Made by a program: the position numbers and the translations under genes
Notes under the pieces: model-generated
Databases searched by the model: none
Told to the model about the DNA's origin: nothing
Seen by the model: the letters and a program-made list of their open reading frames with translations, nothing else
Assembly (NCBI RefSeq): GCF_000235425.2
Contig: NZ_KI912266.1
Location: 5,943,582-6,007,581 of the forward strand
Direction of reading: 5' to 3'
DNA: 64,000 nucleotides
Origin: Pseudofrankia saprophytica
Lineage (GTDB): Bacteria; Actinomycetota; Actinomycetes; Frankiales; Frankiaceae
Shown: positions 25,896-35,000 of the stretch, piece after piece
How positions within the stretch are numbered: the stretch's first letter is position 1
How the letters are laid out: each line of letters starts with the position of its first letter

Positions 25896-26753
25896 ATGCG
25901 TCATCGGCTGCCGGCACGGGTGAGCGCTGCCGTGTCCTGGGTCGTCGTGGCCACGTGCGCGGCCTGCGCCAACGACCTGACTCCGCCGGAGGTCACCGGC
26001 AGCGGCACCACGGCGCGGACCGTCACGTCGGCGCCGTCGAGCGCCGCCGCGGACGGCAACGGCTGGAAGGAGTACCTCGCGTTCGCCGTCGGGCACGGGT
26101 GCTCGCTGGTCGGCGCGGACCCGGCCGTCACGCCGAGGATGGCGCTGGACACCGACGACGAGACCGAACGGGCCGACGGCACCGAATACATCATCACCGT
26201 CATGACCTTCCCGCCAGGCGCCGACGAGTACACGAGGCCGGTGACGCAGACGGTGCCGTACTTCGTGCACCGCAACGGCACGGTCACCGTCGCGCAGAAG
26301 CCCGCCGCGGCGAAGCCCTACGTCTTCACCGTCGACAACCCGGTCGTCTGGCCCAGCCCGACCGAACTCGCGCGCGGCGAGTCCCGCCGGTCGACGCTCA
26401 CGATGGCGATGTCGGCGACGACCCCAGAGGCGCAGAACGAGATCCGCGACATGATCACGGACGGCGACGCGCTGAAGATCTCGATCACCTACACGGTGAC
26501 GGCGGCCCCCAAGGTAGCCACCATCGCGACACCGAGCGGCACCTACCAGGACATCGTCGGGGTGACGGTCACCGAGACAGACGTCCACTACGTGAACGCG
26601 ACGCCGTCCGCCGCGCAGGATGGGGCCGGCGTGCTGGCGACCATCCAGGGCAAGCCGATCACCGAGTACTTCGCGCGCGGCATCGGCATGGTCGAGGCAC
26701 AGATCGGCGGGGACAGCGGCTACGTCCTGAAGCGGAGCGCCTGTAGCGGCTGA
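25896..26753 (+). CDS. Secreted lipoprotein of unknown function
   Basis: A 285-residue exported protein. A basic N-terminus (MRHRLPARV) is followed by a hydrophobic stretch ending TCAACAND, with a plausible lipobox Cys, and then a Thr/Ser-rich linker. The globular part (VGHGCSLVGADPAVTPRMAL, YTRPVTQTVPYFVHRNGTV, LKISITYTVTAAPKVATIA) matches no family I know. A second Cys near the C-terminus (KRSACSG) could pair with the one in HGCSL. AGGGAGG precedes ATG 25896 by 5 bases. Confidence 0.75.
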   Translation: MRHRLPARVSAAVSWVVVATCAACANDLTPPEVTGSGTTARTVTSAPSSAAADGNGWKEYLAFAVGHGCSLVGADPAVTPRMALDTDDETERADGTEYIITVMTFPPGADEYTRPVTQTVPYFVHRNGTVTVAQKPAAAKPYVFTVDNPVVWPSPTELARGESRRSTLTMAMSATTPEAQNEIRDMITDGDALKISITYTVTAAPKVATIATPSGTYQDIVGVTVTETDVHYVNATPSAAQDGAGVLATIQGKPITEYFARGIGMVEAQIGGDSGYVLKRSACSG

Positions 26754-26963
26754 TCCGGCTGGGCGCGACGCCGGCGCGCCGACGTGACCGCGAATCCCCC
26801 ATGGAGACATCATCGCGGATCAGCCCGGTGACCGGCGGCATCCCCGCCCAGTCGGTCATGTAGCCGGCAGGCACGAAGACACGGTGCAGCGGGCTGCCGC
26901 GAACAGCAGCCCACGAAAAACTCCGCCGAGATGACCACGACAGCCGGCCACGCAGCGGTGTCC

Positions 26964-27092
26964 CTACTGGGAGCAAAGGCCCAGCCTCGTACTGGTCTGG
27001 GCGGTACGAGGGATCTGAATGCCGGCAGCTGCGTAGGAAGCATGGGTAAGGCCGGAGCAGTCGGTTAGGTCGACTGCGTCGAGCCCAGATCG
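26964..27092 (-). pseudogene. NlpC/P60 catalytic-core scrap
   Basis: The minus strand reads LTDCSGLTHASYAAAGIQIP then RTAQTSTRLGL. This is the catalytic-Cys box of an NlpC/P60 peptidoglycan endopeptidase (compare FDCSGLTAAAYAAAG in the intact gene at 35616). The His half and the N-terminal part are missing. It is a remnant of the same kind of conjugation-associated hydrolase. Confidence 0.6.
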
Positions 27093-27239
27093 GCGCGATC
27101 CGCGTGCCCACAAGCTGCTGCTGTTGTAGTTGTCCGGTCGCATGGCCACCACAAGTAGCAGCGAAGCGAGCTATGCCGAGGCGGAGCGGTCGGTTGGCGA
27201 TCTGATCAACCAGTTCGGTCCGCCGATCCGCCACTCGAC

Positions 27240-27533
27240 AACGCGGCAGCGGGCCGATCGTGCACCTGGAACGCGAGCTGTGAGACCTGCGCGGCGCCGC
27301 CCGGCGAGCCGTGCTCGCTGCACCACACACTGCTCGACCTCGGCGTCATCGGCCTCACCCCTGACCGCATGCTCAAGGTGTCCGAGCTCTACATCGCCCA
27401 GACGCCATCCGGCCGGGCGGTCTACGACCTCGCGGGACGCCCGCTCGCCTCCCCCCGCCCCGGCGAAGCTCTTGTGGACGTCGAGCACATCACCTGGCAT
27501 GACCGGCAGGTCTTCCGCAGCAACGCAGCCTGA
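27240..27533 (+). pseudogene. HNH restriction endonuclease C-terminal remnant
   Basis: In frame with the stop at 27531 the DNA reads ASCETCAAPPGEPCSLHHTL, LDLGVIGLTPDRMLKVSELY, GRAVYDLAGRPL and DVEHITWHDRQVFR. This is the HNH tail (CxLHH then a final His) of the restriction-type HNH enzymes, some of which cut phosphorothioate-modified DNA. No start or N-terminal recognition domain is present, so it is a broken gene. Confidence 0.6.
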
Positions 27534-27606
27534 AGGGCGCGCCGCCGCAAAAATGACTACGGAGGAACTGTCCGATTCTGCTACGGTCGCCCTCATTGGG
27601 GGTGGC

Positions 27607-28488
27607 ATGATCGAAAATTCGTCGGAGGCGGGCCCGTCGCTCGGAGCGCAGCTGGAGGCGTCCGCACGTGAATTCCTCGGGATCTTCGATGCGCTGCTAG
27701 CGGCCAGCGAGTTGCAGTTCGCGCCAGACCTCGCGATCCGCCATGTAGTCGCGAAGGCGGTTATCGAGCGGCAGACTTCCGCGCTGCGTGCGGCGCTGTT
27801 GCTTGGCGACCAATGCCTTGGCAACCTGGCAACCGCCTTTGTCCGGCAAGCATTCGAAGAGCAGATCTGGCTCGCGTACGTCGAGACTCTTGACGCCGAG
27901 CCAGGCGAGCGGCTGCTCACAGCCATGAGGCTCAACGACGCGTTGCGGGGGCTAGCCGCCTTTCACAACTATGCGGGCGCCGATGCCCTTCGAGGCGTCG
28001 GGTTCCCGTCCAGGTTCGCGGATGCAGCCGGCCGCGAAACGTCGAAGATCCGCGACGATCTACGAACACTCGGCCAAGAGTTGGGCTGGCCCAAGGGAAC
28101 CGTCGTACCCTCCACGAACTGGGTCGCTGAGCGGGTCGGCGCCCAAGCCAGGTACGACTACTTGTTCGCGGCGACGAGCCGGGCGGTGCACTTCTCCGCA
28201 GGGGAGGCGATGCGTAACTCGTGGTGGGACAGCGACGGGCGGATAATGATGGCTTCAGAGCGCACGAGGCACCAATACGCCTTTGCGCTGCAGCAGCTGA
28301 TCAACATCGCAGTGCGCACTTTTGCGAACGCTCTTGCGATCATTGGCCCGACGACCTCACTGGCCGGCCCGACCGAGGGCAGATTCACCGCGACCGTCGA
28401 GCGGTTCGCCGAGATTAAATGGGTTCCGCTGGTCATCACCGAGGAGTTCAACCTGTCACCAAGGCAGAGATCTCGATCTCGGGCATAA
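27607..28488 (+). CDS. DUF5677-like helical protein
   Basis: A 293-residue, mostly helical protein. The middle (KAVIERQTSALRAALLLGDQ, TAFVRQAFEEQIWLAYVETL) resembles DUF5677 proteins, which have a HEPN-like helical build and an R-x-x-x-E helix. It contains RYDYLFAATSRAVHFSAGEA with a conserved-looking His. No membrane segment is present. ATG 27607 follows GGGGGTGG; an upstream ATG at 27553 is also in frame. Similar proteins occur near restriction and toxin genes, and here it directly follows the HNH remnant. The RNase role of HEPN proteins is only a possibility. Confidence 0.6.
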   Translation: MIENSSEAGPSLGAQLEASAREFLGIFDALLAASELQFAPDLAIRHVVAKAVIERQTSALRAALLLGDQCLGNLATAFVRQAFEEQIWLAYVETLDAEPGERLLTAMRLNDALRGLAAFHNYAGADALRGVGFPSRFADAAGRETSKIRDDLRTLGQELGWPKGTVVPSTNWVAERVGAQARYDYLFAATSRAVHFSAGEAMRNSWWDSDGRIMMASERTRHQYAFALQQLINIAVRTFANALAIIGPTTSLAGPTEGRFTATVERFAEIKWVPLVITEEFNLSPRQRSRSRA

Positions 28489-28562
28489 CCGACCGTCTCT
28501 CGGGGGATCTGGTCGACTGGTGGATTCCGCCCGCTTCTTCGGGCGAATCAATCCTCTTTAGG

Positions 28563-28605
28563 CTGGTGGAGTGCAGTTATTCGAACCGTGCGGTATTCAC
28601 CCTGC
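28563..28605 (+). repeat. Dispersed 45-bp repeat, copy D
   Basis: Contains CTGGTGGAGTGCAG, then TTATTCGAACCGTGCGGTATTC. It starts 75 bp after the DUF5677-like gene. It is closest to copy B. The rest of the gap to 28863 shows no gene. Confidence 0.65.
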
Positions 28606-28863
28606 TGTCGACCTTGAGGGCCTTCCGGGAACGGGCCGCGTGGGCGAGCTCGGGTGAGCTGGCACGGTCGCGCCCGCCCGTCTCCCCCTCCTCCGAGCTT
28701 GCGCTGAAGGGGACGGTTGGCCGTGGTGGCGCCAGATTTATCGCTTCGCAACGGGCAGCAGGCCGCGGGCCAACGACGTGTGACAGCCGGGTCGATGACC
28801 ATGCATGCTGTCCGGGAGCATGCCGTGCGATCTCGTCGCGCATGCCTGGGATCGGGGGTACGC

Positions 28864-29946
28864 ATGGGAGAAGGGCTCACGACTGGCGAGATCGGCGCAC
28901 TCGCGGAGCTGTTCACGGATCCGCTGTCTGCCGGTCAGTTGTTGAACGGGGCCGGTCTTCGCCGAGCGCATCATCCAGCATGGGTGGCGGGACTGAGCGC
29001 GCACCTTTTCTGGTCGGAGGTGTCGCGCCTGCTTGCCGCGGGTGTGTTGGCTGACGGCCGGGACCGGCTTCTGGCCGCGGCGCATGCCTGGTTTCCCGCC
29101 AATCCGGCGTTCGTGGGTGGCCCGCTGCCCGGCGGCGCCGCGGGCGACGTGGTCGCCGCGGTCGTCGCCGCCCGCCTGGCCTGCCTAGAGGTCATGTGGC
29201 TGGTCGCAGACGCCACTGCCCGGTCGTTCGGTAGCGCCGTCGCCCGCAAGGGAGCCCGCAGGTTCGCCCAGCGCGCTGCCCGAGAACACGGCACTGACGC
29301 CGACGCCCTTCCGGCTGGCAACGCCCGAGGCCTCGCCCGCGCGGGCGGCGACCGACTCGCGGACTGGCTCGACCAAGGGCGTGGCCGTTCCCTTGACCGC
29401 GCGCACCAGCTGACCGACCAGCTGGCCGCCGCCTTGGACCGCGCCCGTGAACTTGGCGGCGATGACAGCCCCGGGCTCGACCGGGCGTGTTACCTGGCAC
29501 ACGATCTTGTCAACCGGCTACGGATCCCCGCCCTTCGCGATCTGCGGACAATGTTGGACACGCTCAACGACCTCGGCGAGCACCTGATGGGCACGGTCAC
29601 GGTCGAGGCCTCCGGACTGGACCTGTCCGCGCTGAAGGGCGTCGGCCTCGACGGCCTCGACCTGCTGGCCGGCGTGACCTGGACCGAGGAGACAACCTGG
29701 CCACCTCACCTGACCGAACCTCTACGCGCACGGTCCATCGAGACCAGCCCCGGTATCTACCAGATACGCGGTGACGAGGCCTGGGCACTGGCCTTCGCGG
29801 ACGTCGACCGGCAGCTCGACGACGTCACGGCCACGCCAGCTCCCACACAGCGTCGCGAGACGAGCGGACCAGAAGACATGACCAGCGACGAACCCGCCTG
29901 GGCGTATAGCCAAGAGCCCGAGCCTTTGCCGCATACAGACCAGTAG
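28864..29946 (+). CDS. EAD1-like domain protein (conflict-system adaptor)
   Basis: A 360-residue protein. Residues 1-85 (LTTGEIGALAELFTDPLSA, HLFWSEVSRLLAAGVLADGR, LLAAAHAWFPANPAF) match the pattern of effector-associated domain 1 (EAD1). EAD1 is a death-fold-like adaptor described in bacterial conflict systems, where matching EADs couple sensors to protease or nuclease effectors. A helical middle follows. The C-terminal part (GLDLSALKGVGLDGLDLLAG, VTWTEETTWPPHLTEPLRAR, SPGIYQIRG) is a module frequent in actinobacterial multidomain proteins. No catalytic motif is seen. ATG 28864 follows GGGGGTA. A protease partner would be expected; the TPR-CHAT protein at 32083 is the nearest candidate but shows no EAD. 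Confidence 0.65.
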   Translation: MGEGLTTGEIGALAELFTDPLSAGQLLNGAGLRRAHHPAWVAGLSAHLFWSEVSRLLAAGVLADGRDRLLAAAHAWFPANPAFVGGPLPGGAAGDVVAAVVAARLACLEVMWLVADATARSFGSAVARKGARRFAQRAAREHGTDADALPAGNARGLARAGGDRLADWLDQGRGRSLDRAHQLTDQLAAALDRARELGGDDSPGLDRACYLAHDLVNRLRIPALRDLRTMLDTLNDLGEHLMGTVTVEASGLDLSALKGVGLDGLDLLAGVTWTEETTWPPHLTEPLRARSIETSPGIYQIRGDEAWALAFADVDRQLDDVTATPAPTQRRETSGPEDMTSDEPAWAYSQEPEPLPHTDQ

Positions 29947-30032
29947 GCGGAACGTTAACGATGCGGGCGCGGTACCTTAATGACCCGCTGACGACCGGGC
30001 CCCACGGTCGCGGCGGCCTCGGCCAATAAAGC

Positions 30033-30505
30033 TCATTTTCCCGGACGTGTCGCTCCGAAATAGTCGTCTCCCGCCCACCTGTACGGGGCGACGTGTACCA
30101 CCTTGCCCTGTCCCGGAGCGCTGATCATCTGGCCGTTTCCGATGTAGATCGCGACGTGGTGGATGTTGGTGGCGGTGCCGTAGTAGACAAGGTCGCCGAT
30201 CTGGAGTGGTTCTCCGGGTGGGACTACGGGGCCGGCTTCGTACTGGGTCTGGGCGGTGCGGGGCAGGTCACGGCCGGCGGCGCGGTAGGCAGCACGGGTT
30301 AGGCCGGAGCAGTCCCAGCCGCCCTCGGCCGGCCCGTCTCCGCCCCACAGGTAGGGAAGGCCGACCTGTCCCTGGGCGTAGAGGACGGCGGCGTAGCCGG
30401 CGTCGGACGGCGCGGTGTCGGCGGCGAAGCCGCTGGTCGAGCTGTACTTGTCAACCGCACCCGAAGACTTCAGTCGGTCGGCGCCGTGAGCTGGACACTG
30501 AAATC
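30033..30505 (-). pseudogene. NlpC/P60 endopeptidase lacking its N-terminus
   Basis: The minus strand reads AVLYAQGQVGLPYLWGGDGP, GGWDCSGLTRAAYRAAGRDL (catalytic Cys), PLQIGDLVYYGTATNIHHVA (catalytic His) and then a normal end (FGATRPGK) at 30033. No ATG or GTG with a signal peptide is found upstream before the frame degenerates at about 30505. It is therefore a 5'-truncated cell-wall hydrolase, probably from the same conjugative element as 35616. Confidence 0.65.
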
Positions 30506-30668
30506 TTGGAGTGCGCCTAGTTGTGTGCGATCGTCCGGTTGATCTTTCAGTCGGAGGTCCGGCCGGCGCTCGCCCGCGGATTCAGCGCGATGTAGCTGTA
30601 GCCGGTCCCCGATTCGGTGTGGGGTTTTCACTCGTCGCGCGGGGCTGTCTGGCGATGGCGCCAGTTGT

Positions 30669-31598
30669 CTATGTGGGTGAAGTGAAGGTGGGAGTCGTGT
30701 CGTCGGAGCCCCGCCACAGGTACGCGGTCAGCCGTTGCCCGCATGCGCGTTCCTCGTGCGGGTTGGTGGGTGGGGGCCAGCGAAGCTGTTGGTAGAGGGC
30801 GGCGCGGTGCAGGTCGTAAGCGGTCTCGATCAGGTCACCGAAGAGCTGCGCCCGGGTCGGGACGGTAACGACAATCGTCAGCGCGGCGACGCCGAGGCCG
30901 ATCGGGACGGCCAGGTAGGTGAAGGGAGCGAACGCGCAGAACAGCAGGCCCCACATGGCGGTGGTGACGGCGGTGTCGAGGCTGGCACGGATGGTGAGAA
31001 TCTCCTCGCGGATCGCGTCGGGGAGCAGTGTCCAGATCCTGGGCCACAGCGCGACGGTGTCCAGGCCGTACTTGTCTATGGGGCGGCGTTCGGCGGCGCG
31101 CAAGATGTTTCCGATCGGTGTGGGCATGAAGTAAGCGGGCGCGGCGGGCCGACGACGACGGCGACGTTCCAGCCGGGTATAGGTGGCGAGGTCCTCGGCG
31201 GTGGGGGCGGTTGACTCGTGGGCTCGGTTGTAGGCCTGCTGCCAGGCCGAGGCCTCGGCGGCGGCGCGGCGCGCGAGCCTGTCGGTGAGCCGGTGATGTA
31301 GCGGTCCGGCCCATGCCGGCCAGTAGCCCTCCAGCAGCCGCAGAGCGGGGGTGGCGAGTCGGTTCATGACGATCCCGGATGCGGCGACGGCGAGCAGGAC
31401 GGTCAGGATGACCGCGACCTGGGTCGCGGGGGTCTGCCGGTCGAGCCAGCCGGTCTGGGTGGACAGGGTGTGCAGGCCGCCTCGATGGCGGGCGAAGGCA
31501 GCCAGCCCAGCTAGCCAGAAGACGAGTGCGGGGACGGAGGCGGTGGCCCATCGGTCGGCGAGCTTGTTCCCGGCGGCCTCCCAGAATGCGGTGAGCAC
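30669..31598 (-). CDS. Multi-pass membrane protein, partner of TPR-CHAT
   Basis: A 309-residue protein with about four membrane helices: VPALVFWLAGLAAFA, TQVAVILTVLLAVAASGIVM, and a C-terminal pair in AMWGLLFCAFAPFTYLAVPI and GLGVAALTIVVTVP. A long basic cytoplasmic loop (about residues 95-205) includes TRLERRRRRRPAAPAYFMPT. It starts with GTG 31598, 7 bp after the stop of the small protein, so the three genes are probably cotranscribed. No known family is recognised. As the only membrane component beside a caspase-like protease it is the natural candidate effector, with the exposed basic loop as a possible cut site. That role is inference. Confidence 0.7.
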   Translation of the reverse strand: MLTAFWEAAGNKLADRWATASVPALVFWLAGLAAFARHRGGLHTLSTQTGWLDRQTPATQVAVILTVLLAVAASGIVMNRLATPALRLLEGYWPAWAGPLHHRLTDRLARRAAAEASAWQQAYNRAHESTAPTAEDLATYTRLERRRRRRPAAPAYFMPTPIGNILRAAERRPIDKYGLDTVALWPRIWTLLPDAIREEILTIRASLDTAVTTAMWGLLFCAFAPFTYLAVPIGLGVAALTIVVTVPTRAQLFGDLIETAYDLHRAALYQQLRWPPPTNPHEERACGQRLTAYLWRGSDDTTPTFTSPT

Positions 31599-31605
31599 GC
31601 GGCCG

Positions 31606-32028
31606 TCAGCTCCGGACCAGCGGGACCTGGTGGGTTTTGCAGTCCGGAACCGGGGTGCCGATTTCTGGCCGGTACCAGACGTAGTCGCCGCCGCGCGGGC
31701 AGGTGTAGCGGTTCGCGCCGATCAGTCCGGCGTCACCGGCTGGAGAGGCCATGCCGCCGGCGCCACGCGGCACGTAGGGCGGCTGAAGGTAGGGCGGCCT
31801 GTAGTGGGGTGCGTCGGCCAGCGTCTCGGCGAGGAACCAGCGGGTGTCCTCATGTTCGTCAAGCACCATCTGAAGCTGGCTGCTGGTCTGCACCCGGCCG
31901 GCGGAGCTGTTGAGGTGGTCGGCGATCTGCCGGTCCAGAGGTCCGGCGGCATCCGGTCCGACCAGGTCTGTCAGGTAGGGCCGGATCGTTCGCGCGGCTT
32001 CCAGCACCCCGTCGTCATAGGTTCCCAT
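31606..32028 (-). CDS. Small Cys/His-containing protein, TPR-CHAT operon
   Basis: A 140-residue protein. An N-terminal helical part (ARTIRPYLTDLVGPDAAGPL, QMVLDEHEDTRWFLAETLAD) is followed by a Pro/Tyr linker (HYRPPYLQPPYVPRG). The tail (NRYTCPRGGDYVWYRPEIG, VPDCKTHQVPL) looks like a minimal zinc-knuckle (C...C-x-x-H). It lies between the TPR-CHAT gene (54 bp upstream) and the membrane protein (7 bp downstream). Similar small C-terminal C/H tails accompany actinobacterial conflict-system genes. An adaptor role is inferred from size and position. Confidence 0.65.
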   Translation of the reverse strand: MGTYDDGVLEAARTIRPYLTDLVGPDAAGPLDRQIADHLNSSAGRVQTSSQLQMVLDEHEDTRWFLAETLADAPHYRPPYLQPPYVPRGAGGMASPAGDAGLIGANRYTCPRGGDYVWYRPEIGTPVPDCKTHQVPLVRS

Positions 32029-32082
32029 CAGTCCCCCTGCGCGCGTCGTACTGATCTCACGACCGAGTTTTCCAGGTTCACG

Positions 32083-35000
32083 TCAGGCGCCGCTGTGGAT
32101 GTGCGACGCCCACACCGACGGCATGTGTGCCCATCGGTTGCGCAGCCGGCGGGTCGCGGCATGCAGCGCGGCAGCTGCGTCGATGACGCCGTCGGCGTCA
32201 GGGAGGGCGGTGTAGATATCGCGGGCGAGGGTCGCGGCGTGCCGATCATTGATCGGCGACAGGGTGCCGATCACGTGCCGGTAGCCGGCTAGTTGGAACG
32301 CCGAGGCGAGGTGGATCGCTTCGTCGGCCAGCCGGTTACCTGGGCGGGCTGTCGAGCAGGCCGATAGGAACGCCAGCTGAGCATCGTCCAGACGCAGCCG
32401 GGCCACGTCGACCACGGTCAACGGCTGCTGCCGGTGGTCTTGGAGGAGCAGCCGACTGGCAGAAGGGTGACTGGGGTCGCTCGACCCGTGGCAGGCGAGA
32501 TGCGCCCACCCCGCCGTGGGCAGCGCGGCAAGCACCGCCGCGCGGGTGGCCTGAGGTCCGACAAGCGTGCTGGTCCGGTCCGGGAAACGCTGCTGGAGCA
32601 TGGCGACCTCCGCATCCGCACCGGGAAGATCAGCGGCCTCAGGGGTGTGCGGCATCGCCACCACCAGCCGGCTGTCCGAACCGAGCCGTCCTCGGTCGAC
32701 GTCTCTGTCGCCTGAGTGGGTCCGGCGGGCGTAGATCAGCGCCCGGATGGTCGGGGTGTAGGACGACACCACTCGGTCAACCACCGTTTTCGGGGCGGGA
32801 TCGAAGCGGGTGGCGTGGTGGCCGGCGGCGTGCAATGGCAGGAACGACAGCAGTCCGGACACACACCACCACAGCCGCGGCCACTCCTCGTCCTTCTGGG
32901 GCGGTCCGGTGATGCCTAACCGGTCCAGGACCGGGCCGGTGACGGCGTCCCACAGCCAGCCGAGCGTGTCCGCCAGCCGCCGTTGCGCGGCACCCCAACC
33001 TTCGGTACCTCCGTCTGGCGAGGACACCTCGTCGAGGGCTGCGAGGAATCCGTCCGCCTGGTCGTAGACGGCCTCGGTAGTTAGAGCCACCAGCGGCACC
33101 GGCTCCAGGACACCTCCGGTGGTCAGGATCAGCGCGTGCGAGCCGAACCGGGAGACGTTGACGACGACGACCGGACCGCTCGCCGCAGCCGCCGTCAGGT
33201 CCTGCACCGGTGGTGGACGCAGGAAACGCGCGAAGGCCGGCAGGTCCCGGATCTCGCCGATCGTCTGGTCGAATGCGTCGGCTAGCTGCCGCCGTCGCTC
33301 CACGTCGCCGCGTGCTACGTCGACGTTATGGTCCCACCCGGGAGGTGTCGTCACCGGTCGCGTACCCAAGCCATCGGCCCTGTCGAGGTCGTCACGCAGA
33401 GCGATGAACCGTCTGGCTAGGTCCGGAAACTGCTCAGCGAGCGCGGTCAGGTCGGTGCGGGTGTCCAATGCCTGACCCAGCAGGACCCCACGGCCCTGCT
33501 CGAAGAGTTCGATCGCGCGTTCCGCTAGGCCGGCGTGCACGCAGCATGCCGCCGCTTGCGATCCCAGGCCGCCTAGCTCGGCGAGTAGATGTTCCTGGTC
33601 GCCTCGGGCGAGGCTACGCGGTGCCACCCGTCCCAGGAGGTCAACGGCTGCCGCGAAACCCGCGACGGCCTCGTCCCACCGCATCCCGTCGGCAGCGGTG
33701 TGTCCCCAACCGCGTGCGGCCCGCGCGCGAAGCCGAGGTGACGCCACCTCGACGGCCACGGCGGCCCGACTCGCGGCGATCGCCTCGTCTAGATCCGCCT
33801 GGTCGCCGTACTGCTCGAACCGGAGGCTTAGGGCGGTGCCCAGGTTAGAGAGCCATGCGGCGCGGTAGGGATGATCGGGCGGGCTGGCGTCCAGCGCCCC
33901 GCGGCACGCCATGACCGCCTCGTCTAGATCGGCCTGGCTGGGTGATCGCTCGAACCGGGTCAGCAGGGCGATGCCCAGATTGGAAAGCCACGCGGCGCGG
34001 TAGGGATGAGTGGGTGGGCTGGTGGCCACTGCGTCGCGGCCGGCGGTGACCGCCTCGTCCAGATCCGCCTGGCTGTCCAACAGTTCGAACCGGGTCAGCA
34101 GGGCGCGGCTGAGGTTGGACAGGTAGCTGGCCATGCCCGGATGGTCGGGTGGGCTGGTGGCCACTGCGTCGCGGCCGGCGCTGACGGCGTCGTCCAGATC
34201 CGCCTGGCTTCCCGTCCACTCGGACCGGATAAGCAGCGCGGCGGCGAGGTTGGACAGCCATCCGGCCCGGTGGGGATGGTCAGGTGGGCTGGCTGCCAGC
34301 GCCGCCCGGCCGGTGCTCACGGCCTCATCCAGGTCTGCCTCGCTGCCCGTCCGCTGCGATCGGATACGGAGCGCAAGACCAAGATTCGCCCCTGCCGTGG
34401 CACGGTCGAGATGATCGGGTGGACTCGCCGTCACCGCGTCGCGGGCGGCGCCGATGGCCTCATCCAGATCCGCCCGGCTGCCCAACAGTTCGAACCGAGC
34501 CTGTAGCGCCGTGCCCAGGTTCGTTACCAGAGCGACCTTCGCAGGGTCGCCGGGTGCCCAGGCGGCCAGCGCCGCCCGGCCGGCTCTGATGGCCTCATCC
34601 AGGTCCGCTTGGCTGCCCGTCCGCTCGGACCGGAGACGTAGCGCGGCCACATGGTTAGCCACCATCGTGGTTCTTTCCGGGTGGTGTGAGCTGACAGCCA
34701 GCGCTTCGCGGCCTGCGCTCACGGCCTCGTCCAGATCCGCCTCGCTGCCCGTCCACTCGGACCGAATACGCAGCGCGGCGGCCAGGTTGCCCAGTCGTTT
34801 GATCATTTCCGGATGGTCGGGTGGGCTGGCAGCCACCGCGTCGCGACCCACGCTGATGGCCTCGTCCAGATCCGCCCTGCTGCCCCACCGCTCGGACCGG
34901 GTACGCAACGCCGCCCCGAGGTTGGACAGCCATCCGGCCAGGTTGGGATCGCCGGGTCGAAGGGCGGCCAGCGCCGCGCGGCCTGCGACGACTGCCTCAT

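Noticed and set aside
24690-28605. GGTTCGAAT-like segments in the minus strand of the dispersed repeats, suggesting tRNA T-arms
   Set aside because: The flanking bases do not form a T-stem or acceptor stem and no anticodon arm is present, so these are not tRNA genes.
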